Positions 7,533 to 14,880 of a stretch of DNA of 42,672 nt are shown one piece after another (the first letter of the stretch is position 1; the number at the start of each line of letters is the position of its first letter). The notes beneath the pieces are model-generated. The model was not told the DNA's origin and did no database searches. It saw nothing but the letters and a program-made list of their open reading frames with translations. This DNA is from an uncultured Clostridia bacterium. Its GTDB lineage: Bacteria > Bacillota > Clostridia > Lachnospirales > Lachnospiraceae. The stretch is from the NCBI GenBank assembly GCA_945915235.1, contig CAMEEX010000006.1, positions 1 to 42,672 of the forward strand, read 5' to 3'. The translations under genes were made by a program, and so were the position numbers.

Positions 7533-9461
7533 ATGCAGTCAAACGACGCGCAGAACACAGCGATAAATCATATGGAGGGACCGATGTTAGTGCTTGCGGG
7601 ACCTGGCTCGGGAAAGACGACGGTCATAACAAGGCGTGTCAAGCATCTGGTTGAGCAGGGGGTCAATCCTCTGAACATTCTTGTGATTACTTTCACAAAG
7701 GCGGCGGCGCTGGAAATGCAGGAGCGCTTTTACAGGCTTATGGACAATGGAACGGCAAGAAATGTTACATTTGGAACATTTCACGCGGTTTTCTTTACAA
7801 TATTAAAGCACGCCTACAATCTGTCGGCTTCCAATATAATAAAGGAAGAGGAACGATATTCGATAGTGAAGGCGGCAATCTCAAGGCATGAGCTCGATAT
7901 AGAGGACGAGCGCGAGTTCGTGGGAAATGTGCTCGGGGAGATAGGGCGCGTCAAGTCGGAGAGAATTGCCATTGAGAACTATTATTCGACCAACTGCCCG
8001 GCAGATGCCTTCCGGAGTATTTTTGAGGAATATACCACGAAGCTTAAGGGGAGCAGGAAGATAGATTTCGAGGATATGCTGTGCTATACATATGAGCTTC
8101 TTGCCGCGAGGAAGGATATTTTAGCGGCATGGCAGGGAAAGTTTAAATATATTCTTATAGATGAATTTCAGGATATCAACAAGATACAGTACGACACGAT
8201 AAGACTTTTAGCTGCGCCGGAGAACAATCTTTTTATCGTGGGGGACGATGACCAGAGCATATATGGTTTCCGTGGTTCCAAGCCCGATATCATGCTTAAT
8301 TTCGGGAAGGACTATAAGGACGCAAAGAGAGTGCTCTTAGATGTCAATTACCGCTCGGAGCCCGAGATTGTGAAGGCGGCGGGTGATGTGATAAGGTTTA
8401 ACAATAAAAGATATAAGAAGGAGATAAGAACGAGCAAATCCGGCGGCGGTGCCGTTGTGGTGAGACAGACTAAGGATTTCATAGATGAGTACGCTGAGGT
8501 GTGCGAGCGTATAAAGGCGCTGGTAAACGGGGAGAAAAAGAGCTACAGCGACATAGCGGTGCTCTACAGGACATCGGCAGGCATCGGCTCGCTTGTAAGG
8601 AGGCTTATGGAGAACGGAATACCGTTTCAGATAAGGGATAAGCTGCCGGACATGTTCGAGCACTGGATTGCAAAGGATATTTTTGCATACATAAGGCTTG
8701 CGCTTGGGACAGCTAACAGGGCGGATTTCATATCGGTGTGCAATAAACCAAAGCGGTACATAGGCAGGGATTACCTGACGGACGAGGAGATAGACCTCGA
8801 CAAGCTGTGCACCTACTATGAGGACAAGCAGTGGATGGTAGAGAGAATATTGAAGCTTAAAAGCGACCTAAAGATGGTAGCAAAGCTCAACCCATATGCC
8901 GCCGTGAACTACATAAGGCGCGGTATAGGGTACGATGAGTACATTACGGAGTATGCTGTGAGCCACCATATTCAGGCGGACGAGCTGTTTGACGTACTGA
9001 ACGACATACACGAGAGTGCGAGGGAGCACAACACCTTTGTCGAGTGGGACAAGGCTGTGAGCGAGTACAGACAGCGCGTGCACGAGGTTCCCGACAGGAG
9101 TGTACCGAGGGTGACGCTCACCACAATGCACAGTTCGAAGGGGCTTGAGTTTGACACGGTGTTCATAATAGATGCCAATGAGGGAGTGTGCCCGCACAAG
9201 AAGGCGGTGCTCGACACGGATATCGAGGAGGAGCGCAGAATGTTCTACGTCGCCATGACGCGCGCAAAGAGCAGATTGTACATATACAGCACTGCCGAGA
9301 AGTACAATAAGACTCTCGATGTAAGCAGATTTCTCATAGAGGCAGGGCTGTACGTTCCGGAAAAATCTAAATACAGTGCAAAAGCCCCCGTTTCCGGAGG
9401 CTTTGCAGGAGGTCAGAGCGGTTATAAATGGAACCGCTCGGGCACAAATTATTCTGGATAA
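7533..9461 (+). CDS. UvrD/PcrA-type superfamily 1 ATP-dependent DNA helicase
   Basis: The 642-residue 3'-5' helicase acts in DNA repair or replication-fork processing. SF1 motifs appear in order: Q-motif region NDAQNTAI; Walker A GPGSGKTT (residues 23-30); motif Ia VITFTKAAALEMQER; Walker B ILIDEFQDI; motif III GDDDQSIYGFRGS; motif IV near LLDVNYRS; motif V LTTMHSSKGLEFDTVFI; motif VI EEERRMFYVAMTRAK. At 642 residues it is shorter than PcrA/UvrD (about 720-750) and its C-terminus lacks the long PcrA tail, so I describe the family rather than assign pcrA. GGGGG precedes the ATG. The last coding stretch contains the terminator of the convergent DUF1292 gene. It has its own promoter and appears monocistronic. 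Confidence 0.9.
   Translation: MQSNDAQNTAINHMEGPMLVLAGPGSGKTTVITRRVKHLVEQGVNPLNILVITFTKAAALEMQERFYRLMDNGTARNVTFGTFHAVFFTILKHAYNLSASNIIKEEERYSIVKAAISRHELDIEDEREFVGNVLGEIGRVKSERIAIENYYSTNCPADAFRSIFEEYTTKLKGSRKIDFEDMLCYTYELLAARKDILAAWQGKFKYILIDEFQDINKIQYDTIRLLAAPENNLFIVGDDDQSIYGFRGSKPDIMLNFGKDYKDAKRVLLDVNYRSEPEIVKAAGDVIRFNNKRYKKEIRTSKSGGGAVVVRQTKDFIDEYAEVCERIKALVNGEKKSYSDIAVLYRTSAGIGSLVRRLMENGIPFQIRDKLPDMFEHWIAKDIFAYIRLALGTANRADFISVCNKPKRYIGRDYLTDEEIDLDKLCTYYEDKQWMVERILKLKSDLKMVAKLNPYAAVNYIRRGIGYDEYITEYAVSHHIQADELFDVLNDIHESAREHNTFVEWDKAVSEYRQRVHEVPDRSVPRVTLTTMHSSKGLEFDTVFIIDANEGVCPHKKAVLDTDIEEERRMFYVAMTRAKSRLYIYSTAEKYNKTLDVSRFLIEAGLYVPEKSKYSAKAPVSGGFAGGQSGYKWNRSGTNYSG
9376..9405 (-). terminator. 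Minus-strand terminator of the DUF1292 gene inside the helicase coding region
   Basis: On the minus strand AAAGCCTCCG-GAAA-CGGGGGCTTTT forms a stem with G-T pairs and a short T tract. It lies about 78 bases beyond the DUF1292 stop and within the last 30 codons of the convergent helicase gene. Confidence 0.6.
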
Positions 9462-9482
9462 TCCAAGCTGTGTGCGGGGAGA

Positions 9483-9815
9483 TTACTCCTCGTCATCGTC
9501 AGCTAAAAGCTCGGCGTACTCGTCCTCGTCCATGAGCTCGTCGAATGCGTCGGCTACGCGCTCGTACTCCTCATCGTCCTCGATATTGCCGAGTGACGGC
9601 TCGCCGTTTTCGTCCTCAAAATACTGGTAGAGATATACCTCGCCCTCGGCAGCGTCGTCATCGTTGAGCGGTAAAAGTGCGATGTAGTCCTGCTCACCTA
9701 CAGGGAATACTGCAACGATACCGCACTCAACCTCCTTGCCGTCGTCGAGTGAGAGTGTCACTGTTCCTTCCTCGAACTCGTTCATGTAATCCTCATTATT
9801 ATTCTTATTTGACAT
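9483..9815 (-). CDS. DUF1292 (YrzB-like) acidic protein
   Basis: The 110-residue protein is very acidic, with an Asp/Glu-rich tail (LLADDDEE), and has the DUF1292 core VTLSLDDGKEVECGIVAVFPV...DYIALLPL, followed by VYLYQYFED. DUF1292 proteins are widespread in Firmicutes, usually near the yrrK/yrrL genes, and have no established function. Here the gene is alone and convergent with the helicase, with only 21 bases between the two stop codons. AGAGGAG precedes the ATG at good spacing. Confidence 0.85.
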   Translation of the reverse strand: MSNKNNNEDYMNEFEEGTVTLSLDDGKEVECGIVAVFPVGEQDYIALLPLNDDDAAEGEVYLYQYFEDENGEPSLGNIEDDEEYERVADAFDELMDEDEYAELLADDDEE

Positions 9816-10037
9816 ATGCTCCTCTTTCTGCGTCTTTGCCTTGTAAGCTGATGCAATTTTTTGACTATATGGAAGTGATTTTTCAGGATAACAGCTTGCT
9901 GCCTGTCCCTGAACAATTACAAGATATCATATATAGAACGAAATTGCAATGAAATTAAGCCGGGGCGGCAAAACAATGTGCGGGGAGCCGTATCCGGTCG
10001 GGAACACATTATTTGTAAAAAAAATTAAGAAAAAAAC

Positions 10038-10066
10038 TTGATAATTTAAAAAATGTAATGTATGAT
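10038..10066 (+). promoter_or_regulatory. Promoter of the Lrp/AsnC leader transcript
   Basis: TTGATA (10038-10043), exactly 17 bases, then TATGAT (10061-10066). Transcription should start near 10073, giving a leader of about 115 bases. The part of the gap upstream (9816-10037) shows nothing I can name. Confidence 0.75.
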
Positions 10067-10101
10067 GTATGCAGATTAAGAAAATTAATAAAAGATGTCA
10101 A

Positions 10102-10167
10102 AGGAGACAATATTTACCGTACACGCTTATTTTTATTAAGCGGGCGGAGATATTGTCTTTTTTATTT
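10102..10167 (+). terminator. Intrinsic terminator inside the Lrp/AsnC leader, candidate attenuator
   Basis: The base stem AGACAATAT (10105-10113) pairs with ATATTGTCT (10150-10158), followed by a T-rich tract to 10167. CCG/CGG and an inner hairpin CGCTTA/TAAGCG (10124-10129 with 10137-10142) extend it. The structure lies between the promoter and the ribosome binding site (GGAGGA, about 10175), so transcription must pass it to reach the gene. Confidence 0.75.
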
Positions 10168-10188
10168 TAGAAACGGAGGAATACCAAC

Positions 10189-10653
10189 ATGGATAGAATT
10201 GACAAGAAAATAATCACTTTATTGCAGAAGAATGCCAGAATGCCTTTAAAGGCGCTCGCGGAGCATGTGTTTTTGTCCTCGCCGGCTGTCTCGGCAAGAA
10301 TTGAGAGACTCGAGAAGGAGCAGATAATATCGGGCTACGAGGCGAAGGTAAACCCTTTTAAGCTGGGATATCACATAACGGCGTTTATCAACCTTGATGT
10401 AATGCCGACGCAGAAGCCGGAGTTCTATCCTTTTGTGAAGGCGTGTCCGAATGTTATAGAGTGCAACTGTGTAACAGGAGATTTCTCGATGCTGTTGAAA
10501 GTGATGTTCCCGAGCACTCAGGAACTCGACACTTTTATCGGACAGCTTCAGAAGTTCGGAAGGACGAGCACGCAGATAGTGTTCTCAACACCCGTTGAGC
10601 CGCGCGGCATAGACGTAAACTATAACGATGTGGAGCTTGAGGAGAATGCCTAG
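10189..10653 (+). CDS. Lrp/AsnC family transcriptional regulator
   Basis: The 154-residue protein is the usual length for the family. Residues 1-60 form an AsnC-type helix-turn-helix (DRIDKKIITLLQKNARMPLK, then LAEHVFLSSPAVSARIERLE). The remainder is a RAM/ligand-binding domain (ITAFINLDVM, CNCVTGDFSMLLKV, STQELDTFI, STQIVFSTPVE). Such proteins form dimers and octamers and respond to small molecules, often amino acids; the ligand cannot be read here. A GGAGG site precedes the ATG by 8-9 bases. The gene has a strong promoter but also a full terminator in its leader. The next gene starts 107 bases downstream and has a good binding site of its own. Confidence 0.9.
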   Translation: MDRIDKKIITLLQKNARMPLKALAEHVFLSSPAVSARIERLEKEQIISGYEAKVNPFKLGYHITAFINLDVMPTQKPEFYPFVKACPNVIECNCVTGDFSMLLKVMFPSTQELDTFIGQLQKFGRTSTQIVFSTPVEPRGIDVNYNDVELEENA

Positions 10654-10760
10654 GTAAGTATGTGGGTGTTCAGTTCACTTGACGGCTATGCGGGGATGCA
10701 TTATAATCTTTTTAATGGAATGGAAAATGATAAATATAGATACATTGGAGGACATATCAG

Positions 10761-11387
10761 ATGAAAACAATCCGTGATATGAACAAGATTATACTCGCAT
10801 CGGCATCGCCGCGAAGAAAAGAGCTCCTAAAACAGATGGGACTTGAGTTCGAGGTTATGCCAAGCCACGGTGACGAGATAATCACGAGAAAAATTCCTTG
10901 GGAGATAGTTATGGAATTGTCCTCACAGAAGGCCAGGGACCTCGTGTATAAGGCAGCCATGGACTCGCTTTCGGGCGAGAAGAATGATGACGGGGAAGGG
11001 CAGAACGTCCTCGTTATAGGGGCTGACACGATAGTCGCATACCAGAATGATATACTCGGAAAGCCTAAGGACAAGGACGATGCAGTGAGAATGTTAAGGC
11101 TTCTGCAGGGAAAGCAGCACAGCGTATACACCGGCGTTTCGATGGTATACCTGAGGGAGGGCATAGCGCAGACGAGAACCTTCGTCGAGGAGACCAAGGT
11201 CTATGTCGCACCTATGACGGACGAGCAGATTGACAGCTATGTTGCCACGGGAGAGCCGATGGATAAAGCCGGCGCCTATGCAATTCAGGGTCTTTTTGCC
11301 GAATTTATTGTGAAGATAGAGGGAGACTATAACAATGTCGTAGGACTTCCGATTGGAAGAATTATGAGAGAGTGTATTTTTTCTTAA
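10761..11387 (+). CDS. maf: Maf-family nucleoside triphosphate pyrophosphatase
   Basis: This Maf/YhdE-type protein hydrolyses dTTP/UTP or modified nucleotides to the monophosphates and prevents their incorporation. It starts with the family signature IILASASPRRKELLKQMGL and has the conserved ADTIVAY with the catalytic aspartate, GKPKDKDDAVRMLRLLQG, HSVYTGVS, and the C-terminal KAGAYAIQG...VVGLP. At 208 residues it is slightly longer than typical (about 190), with an insert around residues 70-88. GGAGGA lies 8 bases before the ATG; an in-frame ATG a few codons later would give a more typical N-terminus. It leads a likely co-directional group with the HAD phosphatase and the foldase lipoprotein. 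Confidence 0.9.
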   Translation: MKTIRDMNKIILASASPRRKELLKQMGLEFEVMPSHGDEIITRKIPWEIVMELSSQKARDLVYKAAMDSLSGEKNDDGEGQNVLVIGADTIVAYQNDILGKPKDKDDAVRMLRLLQGKQHSVYTGVSMVYLREGIAQTRTFVEETKVYVAPMTDEQIDSYVATGEPMDKAGAYAIQGLFAEFIVKIEGDYNNVVGLPIGRIMRECIFS

Positions 11388-11424
11388 AATGCATCACAAT
11401 TAAGTCGTTATAGGTGGTTTTAAA

Positions 11425-12222
11425 ATGGAAGGAAAAAGAATAAAATTTATAGCAAGTGATTTGGACGGCACACTCCTGCTTAACGGGGCGCAGAGGGTGT
11501 CGGAGGAGCTGATTCCGTTAGTTAAGAGGCTTAACGAAGCGGGAATTATTTTCTGTGCGGCGAGCGGCAGACAGTATCCGAACTTAAGAAGGCTCTTTGG
11601 CGAGGTGGCAGACGACATGATGTATATATGCGAGAACGGTTCTGTCATAATCTACAAGGATAAGCTGCTTGACAAGACTCCGATGGACGTGACACTCGGA
11701 AGGGAGATTATAAGGGCAATCACGGGGATTTCACAGTGTGAGGTGCTCGTGTCGGGTGAGAGAACCTCTTATCTCAAGCCTAAGACGGAGGCGTATCTTG
11801 TCAGAATGAGGGATATCGTGAAAAACGACATCTGCCTTGTCGATGATTTAGAGCACATTAATGAGGATTATGTGAAGATATCCGTGTACGACCCGACCGG
11901 GATTGAGAATACGGAGAATTATTTTCTCAACGCCTTTAAGGGGCGTGCCCAGTCGTGTGTGTCCGGAAAGCAGTGGCTTGATTATACGGCGCAGGGAGTC
12001 AACAAGGGAAGCGCGATAAAGACAATACAGCGGCTGATGCATTTTGATAAGGCTGAGTGTCTTGCGTTTGGCGATAATTTTAACGATATCGAGATGTTTC
12101 AGTCGGTCGGACACCCTGTTGTCATGGGACAGGCGGTGCCTGAGGTGAAAAAGCATGCGGTGCATGAGACTGACTGTGTGGAGAAGAGTCTTGGCAGGCT
12201 GCTTGCTGAAATTGAAAACTGA
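11425..12222 (+). CDS. Cof-type HAD-superfamily phosphatase
   Basis: The 265-residue protein belongs to the Cof/YbiV subfamily of HAD hydrolases, which dephosphorylate sugar phosphates, nucleotides or cofactors such as FMN and PLP. Motif I is ASDLDGTLLL near the N-terminus, motif II is CAASGRQYPNLR, motif III is the lysine in NKGSAIKTI, and motif IV is AFGDNFNDIEMF. A C2-type cap lies between motifs II and III. Substrate cannot be predicted from sequence. It starts 37 bases after maf, with AGGTGG before the ATG, so the two may be co-transcribed. Confidence 0.88.
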   Translation: MEGKRIKFIASDLDGTLLLNGAQRVSEELIPLVKRLNEAGIIFCAASGRQYPNLRRLFGEVADDMMYICENGSVIIYKDKLLDKTPMDVTLGREIIRAITGISQCEVLVSGERTSYLKPKTEAYLVRMRDIVKNDICLVDDLEHINEDYVKISVYDPTGIENTENYFLNAFKGRAQSCVSGKQWLDYTAQGVNKGSAIKTIQRLMHFDKAECLAFGDNFNDIEMFQSVGHPVVMGQAVPEVKKHAVHETDCVEKSLGRLLAEIEN

Positions 12223-12249
12223 AAATTAGGATAAAACGGAGGTTAAGGT

Positions 12250-12507
12250 ATGAGCGAGATCGATGAAATGTGTGCGGAGGTATTTTTAAAGGAGCAGGGC
12301 AAGCTGTTTGACGAGCCGGTTGCAGAAACGGTGGACGAGGCAGTGGGGTTTCTGGAGGACTGCTTTGCACAGGTATTCAACTCTGAGAAGGAGTTAAGAG
12401 CCTTCTGGAGAGAAGAGGGAATTGATGACGAGGAGATGGAGGACGCATCGGAAGCGCTTGAGGTGTTCGTTCTTCCTGACGGAAGATATCTGTATGTTGA
12501 AGGTTAG
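12250..12507 (+). CDS. Small acidic protein of unknown function
   Basis: The 85-residue protein (MSEIDEMCAEVFLKEQGKLF...) has no recognised domain. It is acidic and mostly helical, with a conserved-looking C-terminal phrase VFVLPDGRYLYVEG that resembles small hypothetical proteins found in Lachnospiraceae. There are no membrane segments and only two cysteines. It starts 28 bases after the HAD gene with a GGAGG site, and its last 14 bases overlap the start of the following lipoprotein gene, so translation of the two is probably coupled. Confidence 0.7.
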   Translation: MSEIDEMCAEVFLKEQGKLFDEPVAETVDEAVGFLEDCFAQVFNSEKELRAFWREEGIDDEEMEDASEALEVFVLPDGRYLYVEG

Positions 12508-13453
12508 GGTTAGGCGGATTTGTGCCCTTGCATGTGTGGCGGCGGTGTTGCTGTGCGGCTGCAGTTCGGACAGACCTGAGCTTGACATTAAGGGATACAC
12601 CATCAGGTTTACCACGGGGATAGAGAATGAGGCTCTGATAGACGGAGCGGGTGTGTCGCTGACTGACGGGCAGGTGAAGCTGCTTTTGTCGGCTGTGAGA
12701 GACGGCTATGAGGCTGCACTGACGGCGGATATATGGGCTATGGAGCTTGATGGTGTGCCGTTTGGCGGTTATGTTGATGAGATGGTTCTCGATATGGCGG
12801 CACGGCTTGTGCTGGTGAACATGCTCGCACAGGATAAGCATATTGAGTTAAATGCCGGTGAAACTGCCGACTGCGCGGAGCGGGCGGAGACTTTTTACAG
12901 CGAGCACGCACAGACGGCTTCGTATGTCACGCAGGGGGAAGTTACGGAATTGTTTACGATGATGAAGCTCTCCGATAAGGTATACGATGAGCTGACACGC
13001 GACGTGGATACGCAGATAAGTGTCGACGGGGCGAGAGTCATAAAAATACAGTATATCTACTCGAAATCCTCTGATGCTTCCGCTGTGAGAAAAATGAACA
13101 GAGCGCTTGATGAGTATGAAAACGGTGCAGATTTTGCATCTCTGGCGGGAAAATACAGTGACAGTCAGGTGTACTCAGCCGAGATTGGCAGGGGAGAGCT
13201 TGAACAGAGCTTTGAGGAGGCGGCATTTAACCTTGATGCAGGGCAGATAAGTGACCTTGTAAGGTGTGAAAACGGGCTCTATATTGTGTACTGCGTCGAT
13301 GACAATGTTGCCGGAAAAGCCGAGAGCCAGGCGGAGAGCATTATTCAGAGAAGGCGCAGTGAGCAGTTTGAGAGCAGTCTTGCAGATTTCTCAAAAGGAA
13401 TTACGCTTTCTCTCGACCAGAAGGCATGGGAAAAGCTTAAAAGTGAATATTGA
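12494..13453 (+). CDS. Parvulin-type peptidyl-prolyl isomerase lipoprotein (PrsA-like)
   Basis: The 319-residue protein starts with a lipoprotein signal (MLKVRVRRICALACVAAVLL, lipobox LCGC with C23), so it is probably anchored on the outer face of the membrane. An N-terminal helical region of SurA/PrsA type is followed by a parvulin rotamase domain: VIKIQYIYSKS, then GADFASLAGKYSD and FEEAAFNLDAGQISDLV, then NGLYIVYCVDD. Such proteins help fold secreted proteins. The domain is somewhat divergent, so isomerase activity is inferred. The ATG at 12494 overlaps the upstream gene and has GGAAG 8 bases before it; the longer frame from 12422 would destroy the signal peptide. A 309-base inverted-repeat element starts 8 bases after the stop. 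Confidence 0.82.
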   Translation: MLKVRVRRICALACVAAVLLCGCSSDRPELDIKGYTIRFTTGIENEALIDGAGVSLTDGQVKLLLSAVRDGYEAALTADIWAMELDGVPFGGYVDEMVLDMAARLVLVNMLAQDKHIELNAGETADCAERAETFYSEHAQTASYVTQGEVTELFTMMKLSDKVYDELTRDVDTQISVDGARVIKIQYIYSKSSDASAVRKMNRALDEYENGADFASLAGKYSDSQVYSAEIGRGELEQSFEEAAFNLDAGQISDLVRCENGLYIVYCVDDNVAGKAESQAESIIQRRRSEQFESSLADFSKGITLSLDQKAWEKLKSEY

Positions 13454-13460
13454 TTGAAAA

Positions 13461-13769
13461 GATTAGGGTGTCAAAACATGCTGATTTTGTATGTGAGTGT
13501 ATAACGTGTTATATTTATGCACACCGGCTCCGATTGTACGAAGCAAGGTGTTCTAAGGACTCTGATTTATTTTCTATAAGGTTGCCGCCACCGTTGCAAA
13601 ACCAGCCCTCCGTGGCTGTTTGCAACTCAGTCAGCCTCCATGCTGACTGTGGCTGGACAGCGAAACAGAGTCCTAAGAACAACTAAGCTTCCTGCAAAAG
13701 TCGCGATATACATAAATATAACACGTTATACACAACTAAATATACATAGCATGTTTTGACACACTAATC
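13461..13769 (+). ncRNA. Nested inverted-repeat element, candidate structured RNA with twin CCUCC loops
   Basis: The whole 309 bases fold on themselves. P1: 13461-13482 with 13748-13769 (22 bp, one mismatch; GATTAG[G/T]GTGTCAAAAC). P2: 13497-13519 with 13711-13733 (23 bp, perfect). P3: GTTCTAAGGACTCTG (13550-13564) with CAGAGTCCTAAGAAC (13666-13680), extended by GAAGC/GCTTC (13540-13544 with 13687-13691). Inside are two adjacent hairpins. The first pairs GTTGCAAA (13593-13600) with TTTGCAAC (13619-13626) and CAGCC with GGCTG around loop CTCCGT (13608-13613). The second pairs CAGTCAGC (13628-13635) with GCTGACTG (13642-13649) around loop CTCCAT. A terminator follows 7 bases later. TGAAAA occurs on both flanks (13455-13460 and 13771-13776), so a miniature mobile element is an alternative. 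The strand given is that of the downstream terminator and upstream operon. Confidence 0.7.
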
Positions 13770-13775
13770 CTGAAA

Positions 13776-13821
13776 ACAAAAAAGGCTTTGCGGAAATTAA
13801 TCATGCAAAGCCTTTTTTGTG
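13776..13821. terminator. Bidirectional intrinsic terminator between the foldase/RNA element and lepB
   Basis: ACAAAAAAGGCTTTGC (13776-13791) and GCAAAGCCTTTTTTGT (13805-13820) form a perfect 16-bp stem with A/T-rich ends. It can end the plus-strand operon together with the structured element, and the minus-strand lepB transcript. Confidence 0.9.
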
Positions 13822-13862
13822 TTATTGCTTATGTAAAATATCCGACAAGTGCGCGGTATATG

Positions 13863-14609
13863 CTATTTAATTAGATGTATTGTCGGAAAATAGCAGAACA
13901 GGGCTTTGGCGATTATCTTGTCCCTGCTCACAAAGTGGTTGACCCAGAAACGGGAGTCGTTGGAGCTGTTGCGGTTGTCGCCCAGCATAAAATAGCAGTT
14001 GTCAGGGATTGTGAAGGGGCCGCTGACGCCGTAGGTCTCGACGGTGAGATACTCGCTCTCGTCGAGAGGCTGCCCGTCTATGTATACAATGCCGTCTGCT
14101 ATGTAGATGGTCTCGCCTGGAAGTCCGATGATTCGCTTTATGAATTTCTGGCTCTCATCGTCAGGGTAGTAGAACACGACGATGTCCCCACGCTTAGGGT
14201 CGGAATTAATGTATGCGAGACGGTTTCCTATTATACGGTTTCCCTCCTGGATTGTAGGTATCATGGAGCCGGAAGGAATTTTCGCGTTGACTATGAGAAA
14301 ATGGTTGGTGAGCACTGCGAGCACAAATGCAGCCGCTATGATAAATACATAGCTTAAAATCTCGTGGACAATCTTTGAGCGCAGCCCCGGCTTTTTCTTT
14401 TCTTCGTCGAGAAGCTCTTCGTCGTTTTCCTCGTCGTAGGTTAAGTCATCGCCGTTTGCGGAAGCCGTTTCGTTGTCATTGTAATCATTGCTATTGCTAT
14501 TTCTGCTGTTATTACCGTCACAGCCACTGCTGTCGGTATTTCTTCTGCTGTCCTTGCTGTCGTTGCCGTCATCGAGATTGATGTATATAAATTCTAAATC
14601 TTTGTTCAT
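13863..14609 (-). CDS. lepB: Type I signal peptidase with a long polar N-terminal extension
   Basis: This membrane-bound serine protease (S26 family) removes signal peptides from exported proteins. After one transmembrane segment (about residues 82-104) come the catalytic serine in IPSGSMIPTI (S115) and the lysine in KFIKRIIGLPGE (K158), then GDIVVFYYP and the conserved C-terminal box FMLGDNRNSSNDSRFW. At 248 residues it is longer than simple Firmicute enzymes (about 170-190). The extra length is a cytoplasmic N-terminal region of about 75 residues, rich in Asp, Asn, Ser and Glu (for example NNSRNSNSNDYNDNE). It is a single gene with its own promoter, convergent with the foldase operon. The signal-peptide-bearing lipoproteins in the window need signal peptidase II instead. 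Confidence 0.92.
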   Translation of the reverse strand: MNKDLEFIYINLDDGNDSKDSRRNTDSSGCDGNNSRNSNSNDYNDNETASANGDDLTYDEENDEELLDEEKKKPGLRSKIVHEILSYVFIIAAAFVLAVLTNHFLIVNAKIPSGSMIPTIQEGNRIIGNRLAYINSDPKRGDIVVFYYPDDESQKFIKRIIGLPGETIYIADGIVYIDGQPLDESEYLTVETYGVSGPFTIPDNCYFMLGDNRNSSNDSRFWVNHFVSRDKIIAKALFCYFPTIHLIK

Positions 14610-14641
14610 TTTGTCGTCCTTTTTATTATCTTATTAAATAC

Positions 14642-14670
14642 AGTATAAAACAAAAATTGCTTTTCAACAA
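14642..14670 (-). promoter_or_regulatory. Probable lepB promoter
   Basis: On the minus strand TTGTTG (14665-14670), 17 bases, then TATACT (14642-14647). The -10 is good and the -35 matches only its first three bases. Confidence 0.5.
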
Positions 14671-14709
14671 GTGAATATATATGGAAATAATTAAAAAAGT
14701 ATAAAATTA

Positions 14710-14736
14710 TTAGCAGTCAGCATAAATGAGTGCTAA
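14710..14736 (+). promoter_or_regulatory. CIRCE element, HrcA operator of htpG
   Basis: TTAGCAGTC, a 9-base spacer, then GAGTGCTAA matches the CIRCE consensus TTAGCACTC-N9-GAGTGCTAA at 17 of 18 arm positions with exact spacing. It lies immediately upstream of the -35 of the htpG promoter. HrcA binding here would repress htpG until heat or misfolded-protein stress. Confidence 0.88.
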
Positions 14737-14742
14737 AAAGTG

Positions 14743-14771
14743 TTGACATTTGCAAAAACAGGTATTACTAT
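14743..14771 (+). promoter_or_regulatory. htpG promoter
   Basis: A consensus TTGACA (14743-14748) is followed after 17 bases by TACTAT (14766-14771). The leader to the htpG start is about 100 bases and includes a CCGAT/ATCGG hairpin near 14807-14822. Confidence 0.65.
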
Positions 14772-14880
14772 ATAGCTGTTGCAGGTCGGATAGGTTTGGC
14801 GCCTGCCGATTGCGGTATCGGAGCCGGATAGGCTTTTAGCGGATACCGGTTTTAAGTTTATGTATACGGAGGTTTTAAAA

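Noticed and set aside
9376-9630. A serine-rich plus-strand frame over the DUF1292 gene
   Set aside because: It is the antisense shadow of the acidic Asp/Glu-rich DUF1292 tail and has no ribosome binding site.
13450-13686. A 78-residue open frame after the foldase gene
   Set aside because: It overlaps the nested inverted-repeat element, lacks a ribosome binding site, and its codons are explained by the stems.
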